NCBI GenBank assembly: GCA_002256465.1
Contig: NQJG01000033.1
Location: forward strand, 1 to 13,467
Source: Methylococcaceae bacterium NSP1-1
GTDB lineage: Bacteria > Pseudomonadota > Gammaproteobacteria > Methylococcales > Methylomonadaceae
Direction: 5' to 3'
DNA: 13,467 bases
Shown one piece after another: positions 6,998 through 13,374 of the stretch. A program made the translations under genes and the position numbers. Each line of letters starts with the position of its first letter. Positions within the stretch are counted from its first letter, which is position 1. The notes under the pieces are model-generated. The model had not been told where the DNA came from. It saw only the letters and a list, made by a program, of their open reading frames with translations, and did no database searches.

Positions 6998-7543
6998 ATG
7001 AACAAACATTTGAAATTAGTTAGAGAATTTCACGGCGCATTGTCATTGCCGCAAGTAGCGCAAGGGGAAAATGTTAAATTATCCGAAATGGCTATTATCA
7101 TGCGTCAGGCATTACTTATGGAGGAAGGCAGTGAACTATTTAGGGCGATTAAAGCCGGGGATATGGTCGAAATTTTAGCTGGAATGATTAATCTTTCTTA
7201 TTCTGCATTGGGTGCTATTGCTATCGAAGGAGCGGATGTTTTGGATCAACCGGTATCATGGCAACATGATGGATCTATCATTTCATTAATGCGACTTTTT
7301 TCCGACAAGATTAATAATTGTGCATCCGGCAGCCCTAACAATTATTCAGAGGTTTATTGTTTGTGTGCTTATTTATCAAGAAGTTTTATCAATGCAGATT
7401 TCGACAAAGCCTTTCAAATGGTCCATGACAATAAAATGTCCCAATTAGCTAAGAGCGGCAAACTCATTTGCGAAAATGCCGAGGAAATCCAGAAATCAAA
7501 ATTTTTTAAAACACCCGATTTGAGTGAGTGTCTTTACGAATGA
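6998..7543 (+). CDS. MazG-like all-alpha NTP pyrophosphohydrolase homologue
   Basis: This is a 181-residue soluble helical protein. Its features recall the PRA-PH/MazG-like superfamily: FHGALSLP near the N-terminus, RQALLMEEGSELFRAIKAGD (ExxE: Glu43/Glu46), VEILAGMINLSYSALGAIAIEG, and the closing FDKAFQMVHDNKMSQLAKSGK, which matches the AFDxVHxxNMSKL signature. Such enzymes hydrolyse NTPs to NMP and pyrophosphate using Mg ions held by ExxE and ExxD. Here the second motif reads Glu58-I-L-Ala61, and a later conserved Asp is Asn65. Metal binding may therefore be weakened and the protein may not be a normal enzyme. A middle segment (~85-125) is longer than in small family members. AAGGG lies before the ATG. 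The gene stands alone between the broken ftsH and a strong hairpin. Confidence 0.65.
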   Translation: MNKHLKLVREFHGALSLPQVAQGENVKLSEMAIIMRQALLMEEGSELFRAIKAGDMVEILAGMINLSYSALGAIAIEGADVLDQPVSWQHDGSIISLMRLFSDKINNCASGSPNNYSEVYCLCAYLSRSFINADFDKAFQMVHDNKMSQLAKSGKLICENAEEIQKSKFFKTPDLSECLYE

Positions 7544-7564
7544 CGGCTACCAACTTAAGCTGAA

Positions 7565-7597
7565 ACAGATAACATCACTTAAAGGGATGTTATCTGT
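7565..7597 (+). terminator. Perfect 12-bp inverted repeat after the MazG-like gene
   Basis: ACAGATAACATC (7565-7576) and GATGTTATCTGT (7586-7597) are exact complements around a 9-base loop, 22 bases after the upstream stop codon. The position suits a transcript end, but no T-run follows (it continues AAAATCGC). It may instead be an mRNA-stabilising or rho-linked stem, or a dyad for a DNA-binding protein. A second small dyad, GCG-aagc-type (AATCGCTTCGCTTT, 7600-7613), follows at once. Confidence 0.5.
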
Positions 7598-7682
7598 AAA
7601 ATCGCTTCGCTTTAGATTGGAAGCTCGAATGACATAAGTTAAGTAACCAAACAGTTTTTAACAAAATAAAAGGTGAGTCATT

Positions 7683-8066
7683 ATGGGCTGGAGAGAACGC
7701 AAGCAAGAAGAAACCTATACCGATGAAGAGGCCGAAACCCGATTGAAGGAAGAGTTGCCGCACTGGTATCTGGAAAACGGCTGGATTCGACGCAAATACA
7801 AAACCAGCGGCTGGAAAAGTACACTGATGGTTGTTAATACTGTGGGACACTTGGCAGAGGCGGCATTTCATCATCCCGATCTTACCGTTTCTTATGCTTT
7901 TGTGATCGTTAAGCTAGTGAATCATGCGGCAAAAGGGATTACCAACAAAGATTTTGAACTGGCACATAAGATCGAAGATGTCATAATGTGGCAACCCGGT
8001 AAAGAAGGCGGTGCATTAGAAGGCACACCTGATGATCCTCGGTTTAAATACATCAAATATGATTAA
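7683..8066 (+). CDS. 4a-hydroxytetrahydrobiopterin dehydratase (pterin carbinolamine dehydratase, PCD/DCoH)
   Basis: This 127-residue protein would dehydrate 4a-carbinolamine pterins, recycling oxidised tetrahydropterin cofactor. The PCD core is at ~45-102: GHLAEAAFHHPDLTVSYAF, then VKLVNHAAKGITNKDFELAHKIE. His63, His64 and His81 have the same spacing (1 and 17) as the catalytic His61/62/79 of mammalian DCoH. Compared with ~100-residue PCDs it has an N-terminal stretch rich in Arg, Lys and Glu and a C-terminal tail (WQPGKEGGALEGTPDDPRF), both seen in the longer bacterial type. No phenylalanine hydroxylase gene is adjacent, so the substrate may be another pterin; a tie to C1 metabolism is only a guess. 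A good AGGTGAG ribosome binding site precedes the ATG. The gene lies 33 bases before the DUF6494-type gene, probably in one transcript. Confidence 0.9.
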   Translation: MGWRERKQEETYTDEEAETRLKEELPHWYLENGWIRRKYKTSGWKSTLMVVNTVGHLAEAAFHHPDLTVSYAFVIVKLVNHAAKGITNKDFELAHKIEDVIMWQPGKEGGALEGTPDDPRFKYIKYD

Positions 8067-8099
8067 ATTCCACGTTAATTGATTCATCAGGAGGTCAAT

Positions 8100-8306
8100 A
8101 TGAATGAAGACACCTTGAATATGGAAATCAGAAAATATCTCAAAAAAGTTGGAGTTACTTCACAGCGTGAGATTGAACACGCTGTTTTAAAAGCAATTGA
8201 ATCCGGGACTTTAAGCGGCACAGAAACTATAGCAGTCAAAATGACTCTGAATATCCCTGCTATTGGCTTGAATTGCTGCATTGAGGGAGATATAGCGCTG
8301 GAGTAG
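8100..8306 (+). CDS. Small conserved DUF6494-type protein
   Basis: This is a 68-residue protein of unknown function. The opening MNEDTLNMEIRKYLKKVGV, then TSQREIEHAVLKAIESG and a basic/hydrophobic end, match what I recall of the DUF6494 family (not verified). The first half looks helical and the second half strand-like (ETIAVKMTLNIPAIGLNC). The start is set by AGGAGGT at 8089-8095, 5 bases before the ATG; the frame is open a little upstream to a TTG, but that precedes the ribosome binding site. It follows the PCD gene by 33 bases and is probably co-transcribed with it. It contains two adjacent Cys near the C-terminus, with no membrane segment or signal peptide. Confidence 0.75.
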   Translation: MNEDTLNMEIRKYLKKVGVTSQREIEHAVLKAIESGTLSGTETIAVKMTLNIPAIGLNCCIEGDIALE

Positions 8307-8320
8307 ATTTGTTAAGAATT

Positions 8321-8354
8321 AAGGAGGACAGAATGCCTAATTTTAATTAGAGGC
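8321..8354 (+). other. Strong ribosome binding site leading into a 5-codon ORF (gene remnant?)
   Basis: AAGGAGGA (8321-8328) sits 4 bases before an ATG at 8333 that encodes only MPNFN and then TAG (8348-8350). The mini-ORF overlaps an AT-rich dyad CTAATT-tt-AATTAG (8337-8350). It is placed where a third gene of the PCD/DUF6494 transcript would begin, but the next gene is the convergent araC. The likely reading is the surviving start of a gene whose body was lost when the araC/IS segment joined here. Confidence 0.45.
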
Positions 8355-8357
8355 AGT

Positions 8358-9290
8358 TTACACAGATTTTTTTACACCCTCATTCATTGTTCGGGTTCGT
8401 GCCAAAGTCTGTGAAGGATTTTCACCATATTTTTTCTTGTATAGGGCTGCAAATCGACTAGGATGCTGATAACCGGCCTCCAGGGCGATATCCAGCACAT
8501 TCAGATGAGAATCAGCTTCTAACAGGAATGCGCGTGCCTTTTCCATACGACGTCTATTGATATCATCAATGGGCGTACATCCTCTGTACACTCGAAACGC
8601 TTTCTGTATAGTTCGCACACTGACTCCTGCAATTTTCGCCAGATCATTCAGTACGATTGGATCAGTTAGATTGCTATCAATCCAGTTTTCTAGTTCAACA
8701 AACCACTTTTTTTGAATTTCAGTATCATCAAATCTCGGAACAATTCTGCGATCCAGGTTATCAACAAACAACTCCAGCAAAGCCTTTTCAATATGCAGCC
8801 AGGACCTTAACGGAGGTGTTTCTTTTCTTTTTTCCTGAATAATCCAAAGTACCAGCGAACGTATTAACATAAGATGAGCTGAACTTTCAGTAATATTAGT
8901 ACGCCAGGGCACTGCGGAAAAAAGAGGACCAAAACGTAATTTCAATAGAGTGCGTAATGAGTCGTGGTCGAATTCCAGAATGACCATTCTGATATCCGCT
9001 TTTAAATCCTTGCTGTCCTCATTTTTAGCACCTTTTGGTCCAATGGCTATAGCGGTATCACCTATGGCATGAAATTGATTCCCTTCTATATCTATCAAAT
9101 GAAAAATATAATGTTCACCTTCCGACTCACTGCTTAATACCTGAACAGGAAGTGGATGCCGGATATAAGTAAAATCGATTTGATTCAGTTTAAAATGATC
9201 AATGCTAAAGTGATTCATAGATTTATTGGCGGTTTTCGGGATTTCATAAGGAAATTCATTTAAGCGTCGCACATCCTTTTTAAACGACAT
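8358..9290 (-). CDS. AraC-family transcriptional regulator
   Basis: This 310-residue regulator reads leftwards. The N-terminal ~190 residues resemble the AraC-binding-like/cupin sensing domain (YIFHLIDIEGNQFHAIGDTAIAIGPKG, given here as the stretch near residues 62-88). The C-terminal ~100 residues hold the double helix-turn-helix: LNDLAKIAGVSVRTIQKAFR (first), and a second with VLDIALEAGYQHPSRFAALYKKKYGENPSQ, the AraC family signature (read in two parts around GYQHPSRF). The ligand is unknown. It is convergent with the PCD/DUF6494 genes and backs onto IS remnants, so it may have arrived with mobile DNA. The start ATG at 9290 has only a weak upstream AG-rich stretch. Upstream on the minus strand is a very AT-rich region with a weak promoter candidate (TTGTCA at 9379-9384 and TTTTAT near 9357). 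Confidence 0.9.
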   Translation of the reverse strand: MSFKKDVRRLNEFPYEIPKTANKSMNHFSIDHFKLNQIDFTYIRHPLPVQVLSSESEGEHYIFHLIDIEGNQFHAIGDTAIAIGPKGAKNEDSKDLKADIRMVILEFDHDSLRTLLKLRFGPLFSAVPWRTNITESSAHLMLIRSLVLWIIQEKRKETPPLRSWLHIEKALLELFVDNLDRRIVPRFDDTEIQKKWFVELENWIDSNLTDPIVLNDLAKIAGVSVRTIQKAFRVYRGCTPIDDINRRRMEKARAFLLEADSHLNVLDIALEAGYQHPSRFAALYKKKYGENPSQTLARTRTMNEGVKKSV

Positions 9291-9421
9291 TTTTCACAGC
9301 ACTTTTTATTGGTAATAAAATATTAAGATTAGTCCAACTTTCGTAACTATTCAGCATAAAAAATTAAAAAAATTTTTTTGACAAAATTTTTCTCGAAAAA
9401 GCAAAAAATCCATGCCGAATC

Positions 9422-9480
9422 ATAATAGTGGATTCAACGGAACTGAAAATTCAGGGTGAAGGGAATGGAAAGTACGCCAG
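9422..9480 (+). mobile_element. IS5-family transposase remnant
   Basis: From 9422 one frame reads IIVDSTELKIQGEG; after a shift in GAAGGGAATGG the next frame reads EWKVRQ (9463-9480). Joined, this gives VDSTELKIQGEG-EWKVRQ, which I recognise as the conserved block around the first catalytic Asp of IS5-type DDE transposases (VDSTGLKVYGEGEWKVRQ in intact copies, from memory). Weak similarity may extend upstream to ~9401. Only about 20-25 residues of the transposase survive, with one missing base, so it is dead. Confidence 0.65.
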
Positions 9481-9482
9481 TT

Positions 9483-9841
9483 AAGGCTTTAATTAAAGCC
9501 AATTCGTCGCTTATCGAGAAAGTAGAAGTTTATCTGGGGTCGAAGGCATTGGCGATATCACGGCGCTGACTTTAACTGCTGATTTGCCTAAATTGGGCCA
9601 ACTGACTAAAAAAATCAGCGCCCTGGTGAGCGTTGCGCCCTTTTGCCATGATAGCGGTACTCAAAAAGGCAAGCGAACGAAATCGGGAGGACGAACGCAA
9701 GGCCGTTCTATACTCTACATGGACGTAGAAAAAACTAAAGAAGTAGCACTCGTTGCCTGCATGAGAAAACCATTAACAGTTGCTAATTCCATGATTAGAA
9801 ATAATACGGAATGGAACCCTAATCATGGAAAATTAGCTTGA
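9483..9841 (+). pseudogene. IS110-family transposase remnant (C-terminal part, frameshifted)
   Basis: KALIKANSSLIEKVEVYL in one frame (to ~9535) continues after a frameshift as VEGIGDITALTLTADLPKLGQL, then ISALVSVAPFCHDSGTQKGKR, GGRTQGRSILYM and KEVALVACMRKPLTVANSMI. This is the IS116/IS110/IS902 C-terminal domain. The GVEGIG helix-hairpin-helix-like motif and the SVAPF...DSG...GGR block (normally including the active Ser) are clear. Intact homologues carry ~25 more residues between the LYM and the KKVAL segment, so a second, internal deletion is likely. The RNase-H-like N-terminal half and both element ends are missing, so the copy is inactive. The fragment is joined directly to the IS5-type remnant. 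From 9539 to 9841 the frame is open. Confidence 0.8.
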
Positions 9842-9856
9842 TTGTTAACACAGTTG

Positions 9857-9875
9857 CTCTCCCTTAGGGGGAGAG
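9857..9875. repeat. GC-rich hairpin CTCTCCC...GGGAGAG
   Basis: A perfect 7-bp inverted repeat with a 5-base loop lies between the IS110 remnant and the rpmG 3' end. Elements of the CTCTCCC-ttagg-GGGAGAG kind recur between genes in many bacterial genomes. Neither strand has a T-run after it, so I do not call a terminator. It could still mark the 3' end of rpmB-rpmG mRNA. An AT-only dyad TTTTAAG-ca-CTTAAAA follows at 9907-9922. Confidence 0.4.
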
Positions 9876-9945
9876 GGATAATATATCCAAGTTATTTTAT
9901 GCACGTTTTTAAGCACTTAAAAGAAGTTTTGTAAAGCCCAAATAG

Positions 9946-10101
9946 TTATTTGATTTTAGCTTCTTTATAGATAACATGCTTACGAACAACAGGATCAAAT
10001 TTCTTGATCTCCATTTTTTCAGGCATTGTGCGTTTGTTTTTGGTTGTGGTATAAAAGTGACCAGTGCCTTCGGTAGAAATCAGTTTAATTTTATCGCGCA
10101 T
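9946..10101 (-). CDS. rpmG: 50S ribosomal protein L33
   Basis: This 51-residue, strongly basic protein ([20 protein letters not shown]... [19 protein letters not shown]) has the L33 pattern [13 protein letters not shown] and [10 protein letters not shown]. It is the zinc-free form, with no CxxC pairs. It binds 23S rRNA near the E site of the large subunit. The start ATG at 10101 has AAGGAGA upstream, overlapping the rpmB stop region. Only 12 bases separate it from rpmB, so it is read from the same transcript. Length and composition are normal for the family. Confidence 0.96.
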   Translation of the reverse strand: MRDKIKLISTEGTGHFYTTTKNKRTMPEKMEIKKFDPVVRKHVIYKEAKIK

Positions 10102-10113
10102 TTTTCTATCTCC

Positions 10114-10350
10114 TTAAACTTTAGTGCCGTTTTTACGCAAATCCGCCAACACAGCGTCTATGCCGTTTTTATCAATGATTCGCATTGCTTTCGTGGAAAC
10201 TCTAAGACGCACCCAACGATTTTCGCTTTCTACCCAGAATCTGTGATGTTGCAGATTTGGAAGAAAACGTCTTTTGGTTTTGTTGTTTGCGTGTGATACG
10301 TTGTTACCTGTAACGGGTTGTTTACCTGTTACTTGACATACTCTAGACAT
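10114..10350 (-). CDS. rpmB: 50S ribosomal protein L28
   Basis: This 78-residue basic protein is typical of proteobacterial L28: [20 protein letters not shown], then [33 protein letters not shown] and a final LRKNGTKV. It is a large-subunit protein with the zinc-free form (only Cys5, no second cysteine pair). It is the first gene of the rpmB-rpmG pair, with GAGGTTAATT just before the ATG on the minus strand. A good promoter candidate lies at 10393-10421. Confidence 0.97.
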   Translation of the reverse strand: MSRVCQVTGKQPVTGNNVSHANNKTKRRFLPNLQHHRFWVESENRWVRLRVSTKAMRIIDKNGIDAVLADLRKNGTKV

Positions 10351-10392
10351 AATTAACCTCTTGGTGTGCCTAAATTCAAAAGTTAGCCGATC

Positions 10393-10421
10393 TTTATACC
10401 AAAAAATCTTTTCAAGGTAAA
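10393..10421 (-). promoter_or_regulatory. Candidate promoter for rpmB-rpmG
   Basis: On the minus strand TTTACC (10416-10421) and TATAAA (10393-10398) are separated by exactly 17 bases, placing the start about 35-40 bases before the rpmB ATG. It overlaps the candidate gshB promoter on the other strand. Confidence 0.5.
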
Positions 10422-10437
10422 TAACAATCTATAAAAT
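10409..10437 (+). promoter_or_regulatory. Candidate promoter for gshB and following genes
   Basis: TTTTCA (10409-10414) and TAAAAT (10432-10437) are separated by 17 bases. Transcription would start near 10444, about 36 bases before the gshB ATG. Its -35 interleaves with the -35 of the divergent rpmB promoter candidate, so the two may compete for polymerase. Confidence 0.4.
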
Positions 10438-10479
10438 AAACCCCATATCTTCTTCCCCAGTAATTAAAACAGGACAATA

Positions 10480-11427
10480 ATGCCTATTAAACTCGGTATG
10501 GTCATGGACTCCATTGACCATATCAATATCAAAAAAGATACCAGTTTTGCCATGTTACTTGAGGCTCAGTCCAGGGGTTGGGAACTGCATTATATGGAAC
10601 TTAATGACTTGTTTCTAAGAAATGGCAGATCTTATGCCAGAACCCGAACTCTAACTGTTCAGCGCAACACGCAACAATGGCATCAGTTTATTTGTGAGCA
10701 AGATATTCCGCTGGATCAACTGAATGTCATTATGATGCGGAAAGATCCGCCTTTTGATCAGGAATATATTTATGCCACTTATTTGCTGGAACGCGCTGAA
10801 AGTATGGGTGTCTATGTTGTCAACAAGCCGCAATCGCTGCGAGATGCCAATGAAAAACTTTTTACCGCATGGTTCCCGCAGTGCTGTGCGGAAACATTGG
10901 TTGCCAGGGAGCCCGCCAGAATAAGGAGTTTCCTGCATGAACAGGGGGAAATTATTTTAAAACCGCTGGATGGAATGGGCGGAACCTCTATATTTCATTT
11001 GCGTCAAAATGATCCCAATCTTAGTGTAATCCTGGAAACCATGACTCAATACAATAGCCGATATGTGATGGCTCAAAAGTATCTGCCGGAAATAAAAGAC
11101 GGCGATAAGCGCATCTTATTGGTCAATGGCGAAGCAGTACCCTATGCGCTTGCGCGTATTCCTGCACAGGGCGAAACTCGGGGTAATCTGGCCGCAGGAG
11201 GGCGTGCGGAAGGTCGTAAATTAACTGAAAAAGATTGGTGGATTGCAAATCAGGTGGGACCGACACTTCGGGAAAAAGGTTTGATTTTTGTCGGGCTGGA
11301 TGTCATAGGGGATAAGTTGACCGAAATTAATGTTACCAGTCCTACTTGCGCTCAGGAATTGGATCAGCAGTTTGGGCTTAATATAGCGGGTCTATTGATG
11401 GATCATATTGAAAACACCCTTCAATAA
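10480..11427 (+). CDS. gshB: Glutathione synthetase (ATP-grasp)
   Basis: This 315-residue enzyme joins gamma-glutamylcysteine and glycine with ATP to give glutathione, in the cytosol. Family marks run in order: N-terminal GMVMDSIDHINIKKDTSFAM, MMRKDPPFDQEYIYATYLLE, VVNKPQSLRDANEKLF. The ATP-grasp region has GEIILKPLDGMGGTSIF and QKYLPEIKDGDKRILLVNGE, and the end has RGNLAAGGR and FVGLDVIGDKLTEINVTSPT, which provide ATP and metal ligands. Length matches the E. coli enzyme (~316). AGGA precedes the ATG by 5 bases. It starts a plus-strand run (gshB, tonB-like, yqgE, ruvX, pyrR) with near-zero spacing to the next gene, as in many gammaproteobacteria. Confidence 0.97.
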   Translation: MPIKLGMVMDSIDHINIKKDTSFAMLLEAQSRGWELHYMELNDLFLRNGRSYARTRTLTVQRNTQQWHQFICEQDIPLDQLNVIMMRKDPPFDQEYIYATYLLERAESMGVYVVNKPQSLRDANEKLFTAWFPQCCAETLVAREPARIRSFLHEQGEIILKPLDGMGGTSIFHLRQNDPNLSVILETMTQYNSRYVMAQKYLPEIKDGDKRILLVNGEAVPYALARIPAQGETRGNLAAGGRAEGRKLTEKDWWIANQVGPTLREKGLIFVGLDVIGDKLTEINVTSPTCAQELDQQFGLNIAGLLMDHIENTLQ

Positions 11428-11428
11428 A

Positions 11429-12307
11429 ATGACAGATAAGGCAATGTTTGCTCCTTCAACTACCCTGTCCAATAATGATTCATTATTGATAGCTTTCTTT
11501 GTAGCGGTTATTGTTCATGTTGTCCTGTTATTGGAAATGAATTTCACCACACCCCAACCTGAGAAAATCAATAAACCGATAGACATTACACTAATTAATA
11601 CTCCTGCGAAAAAAGAACCCGAAAAAGCGAATTTTTTAGCCCAGGAAAATCAGTTAGGTTCGGGTGAGAAAACCAAAAAGCTTGCCCCCCCGGCAGAAAG
11701 GCTCCCCAGCCAAGAAAATAGTCAGGCAAAGCAAATCAAAAAGTCAGCGAAAGAAGTGAGTAAGCCCAAAGCAGCACAAAAAATAATTACCCAACAAAAA
11801 AAGGCTGAAAAAAAGGTTGTTACAGCTAGTAAAACCGCCGTGGTCAGTCAGCCTGAAAAACATCCGCAATTGACGGCAGAATCATTGCAGCAACAAATTG
11901 CACAAATAGGTACAGAAATCAGGCAAAGCAAACCAAGTGCAGAGCAAACCAAAATAAAATTTGTTGATTCGGTAAGCGCTCATAAATATGTTGCCGAACA
12001 ATATATGAAGGACTGGGAAAGAAAAGTGGAGCGAACGGGAAATCTTAATTACCCGGAAGCGGCAACCAAGAAAAATTTCTCAGGTACGTTAACGATGGAT
12101 GTTGGGATTAATGCCGACGGGAGCATCTATAGCATCCGCATAAGCAGGTCTTCGGGAAACCCTGCACTGGATGAAGCAGCTAAAAATATTGTCCGCATGA
12201 GTGCGCCATTTGCACAATTGCCTTTAGATCTGCGTAAGGAACTTGATGTTCTGGTGATTACCCGTGTCTGGAAATTTTCTGATGAATCAGGCCTGGTCAC
12301 TCGATAA
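11429..12307 (+). CDS. TonB-like energy transducer protein
   Basis: This is an inner-membrane anchored protein of 292 residues from the ATG at 11429, one base after the gshB stop (ATG at 11444 is an alternative; the frame is open upstream into gshB). One N-terminal membrane helix (~18-37, LLIAFFVAVIVHVVLLLEM) contains His30, as in TonB helices that work with ExbB/ExbD. A long Lys/Pro/Gln-rich periplasm-spanning stretch (~45-180) follows, then a TonB C-terminal domain (~200-285: LNYPEAATKKNFSGTLTMDVGI, GSIYSIRISRSSGNPALDEAA). It passes proton-motive energy to outer-membrane transporters. No exbB/exbD is adjacent, but a TonB-domain gene between gshB and yqgE is a recurrent arrangement in gammaproteobacteria, so this may be a dedicated paralogue. 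Confidence 0.88.
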   Translation: MTDKAMFAPSTTLSNNDSLLIAFFVAVIVHVVLLLEMNFTTPQPEKINKPIDITLINTPAKKEPEKANFLAQENQLGSGEKTKKLAPPAERLPSQENSQAKQIKKSAKEVSKPKAAQKIITQQKKAEKKVVTASKTAVVSQPEKHPQLTAESLQQQIAQIGTEIRQSKPSAEQTKIKFVDSVSAHKYVAEQYMKDWERKVERTGNLNYPEAATKKNFSGTLTMDVGINADGSIYSIRISRSSGNPALDEAAKNIVRMSAPFAQLPLDLRKELDVLVITRVWKFSDESGLVTR

Positions 12308-12347
12308 ATAGTTGCTTAAGTCACCATAACCTTCGATACTAAGGATC

Positions 12348-12911
12348 ATGAATCAAGCTACTTACTTAAATAACCAGTTTATTATCGCCATGCCTAACTT
12401 GGCAGATCCTAATTTTTTTCATACTGTTACCTATTTATGTCAACACAATGAAGAAGGTGCTTTAGGTATCGTCATTAACAGGCCAGCGGAAATGAAGCTG
12501 GGCGAAATTTTTAAGCAAATGAATATACGCGTTACATCAACGGGCGCCGCAGAAATACAAGTTTTTGCAGGTGGACCGGTACAGCAGGAACGCGGTTTCG
12601 TACTGCACACTACAGGCGGGGGTTGGGACGCTACTATGGTCGTTTCAGAGTCAATTTCCTTAACGACATCGCGTGATGTTATTGAGGCTATTGCTGTTGG
12701 TAAAGGCCCTGATCAGTATCTTATCGCTTTAGGATATGCCGGCTGGGGTGAGGGTCAGCTGGAGCAGGAAATATTGGCAAATGCATGGCTGAATACGCCC
12801 TATAGTAAACATGTCTTATTTGATACGCCGATTGACAGGCGTTGGCGCGCAGCAGCTGGACAAATTGGTATTGATATTAACTTGTTAACGACACCGGCGG
12901 GACATGGCTAA
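12348..12911 (+). CDS. yqgE: YqgE/AlgH family protein (UPF0301)
   Basis: This 187-residue cytosolic protein belongs to a widespread family whose biochemical role is unsettled; AlgH of Pseudomonas was named for effects on alginate regulation. Family marks: LNNQFIIAMPNLADPNFFHTV at the N-terminus, GALGIVINRPAEMKLGEIF, FAGGPVQQERGFVLH, and a C-terminal LGYAGWGEGQLEQEI...NAWL. Length is normal. An AAGGA lies only 2 bases before the ATG, tight for a ribosome binding site, but the family N-terminus fits this start. It overlaps ruvX by 8 bases (ATGGCTAA). Confidence 0.94.
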   Translation: MNQATYLNNQFIIAMPNLADPNFFHTVTYLCQHNEEGALGIVINRPAEMKLGEIFKQMNIRVTSTGAAEIQVFAGGPVQQERGFVLHTTGGGWDATMVVSESISLTTSRDVIEAIAVGKGPDQYLIALGYAGWGEGQLEQEILANAWLNTPYSKHVLFDTPIDRRWRAAAGQIGIDINLLTTPAGHG

Positions 12912-13374
12912 GCTGGATCCATTATTAACAAAAATCAACACTGATACTTATCTGGGCTTTGATTTCGGCAATAAAAAAATAGGTATTGCTATTGGTCAAA
13001 TTATCACTACTACAGCAAGCCCATTGCAGACAATTCGCTCTATCAATCAAAATCCCAATTGGGAAATAATCACCAGACTGATTGAAGAGTGGCGGCCTGC
13101 AGGACTTGTAGTCGGCATTTCCAAACAGGCTGACGGCTCGGACAACCCGATTACACCGCGTATGTTAAAATTCTGCCGCCAATTGGAAGGTCGTTATCAA
13201 CTGCCTGTTTATCAACAGGATGAAACTTTATCGACATTCGAAGCTAAACAAATGTTGTTTGATGAAGTTAATGTTAATGCAAACAGGCTTTGGGAGGTAC
13301 AGGATCAACTCGCAGCCCAGCTTATTTTACAAACCTGGTTAAATGACTATAAGAAAAGGATCATTAAGTGCTAG
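12904..13374 (+). CDS. ruvX: Holliday junction resolvase-like / 16S rRNA maturation nuclease RuvX (YqgF)
   Basis: This is a 156-residue RNase-H-fold protein with YLGFDFGNKKIGIAIG (catalytic Asp in the first strand), VVGISKQADGSDN in the centre, the QDETLSTFEAKQML motif, and DQLAAQLILQTWL at the end (last catalytic Asp). In E. coli the YqgF protein is needed for processing the 5' end of pre-16S rRNA; a role in Holliday junction resolution has been proposed from the fold. It is slightly longer than usual (~140) because of a ~15-residue N-terminal lead. It overlaps yqgE by 8 bases and the next gene by 7, showing coupled translation. Confidence 0.94.
   Translation: MAKLDPLLTKINTDTYLGFDFGNKKIGIAIGQIITTTASPLQTIRSINQNPNWEIITRLIEEWRPAGLVVGISKQADGSDNPITPRMLKFCRQLEGRYQLPVYQQDETLSTFEAKQMLFDEVNVNANRLWEVQDQLAAQLILQTWLNDYKKRIIKC

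Noticed and set aside
9378..9383. TTGACA as a plus-strand promoter -35
   Set aside because: No acceptable -10 lies 16-18 bases downstream, and what follows is only dead IS sequence.
9857..9875. GC-rich hairpin as a terminator for rpmB-rpmG
   Set aside because: The stem is good but no T-run follows on either strand, so I list it only as a repeat/hairpin.
9976..10296. 106-codon plus-strand frame
   Set aside because: It is the complement of rpmG and rpmB, which are unmistakable on the minus strand.
10651..10938. 95-codon minus-strand frame
   Set aside because: It is opposite the conserved gshB coding sequence and has no motif or start signal.
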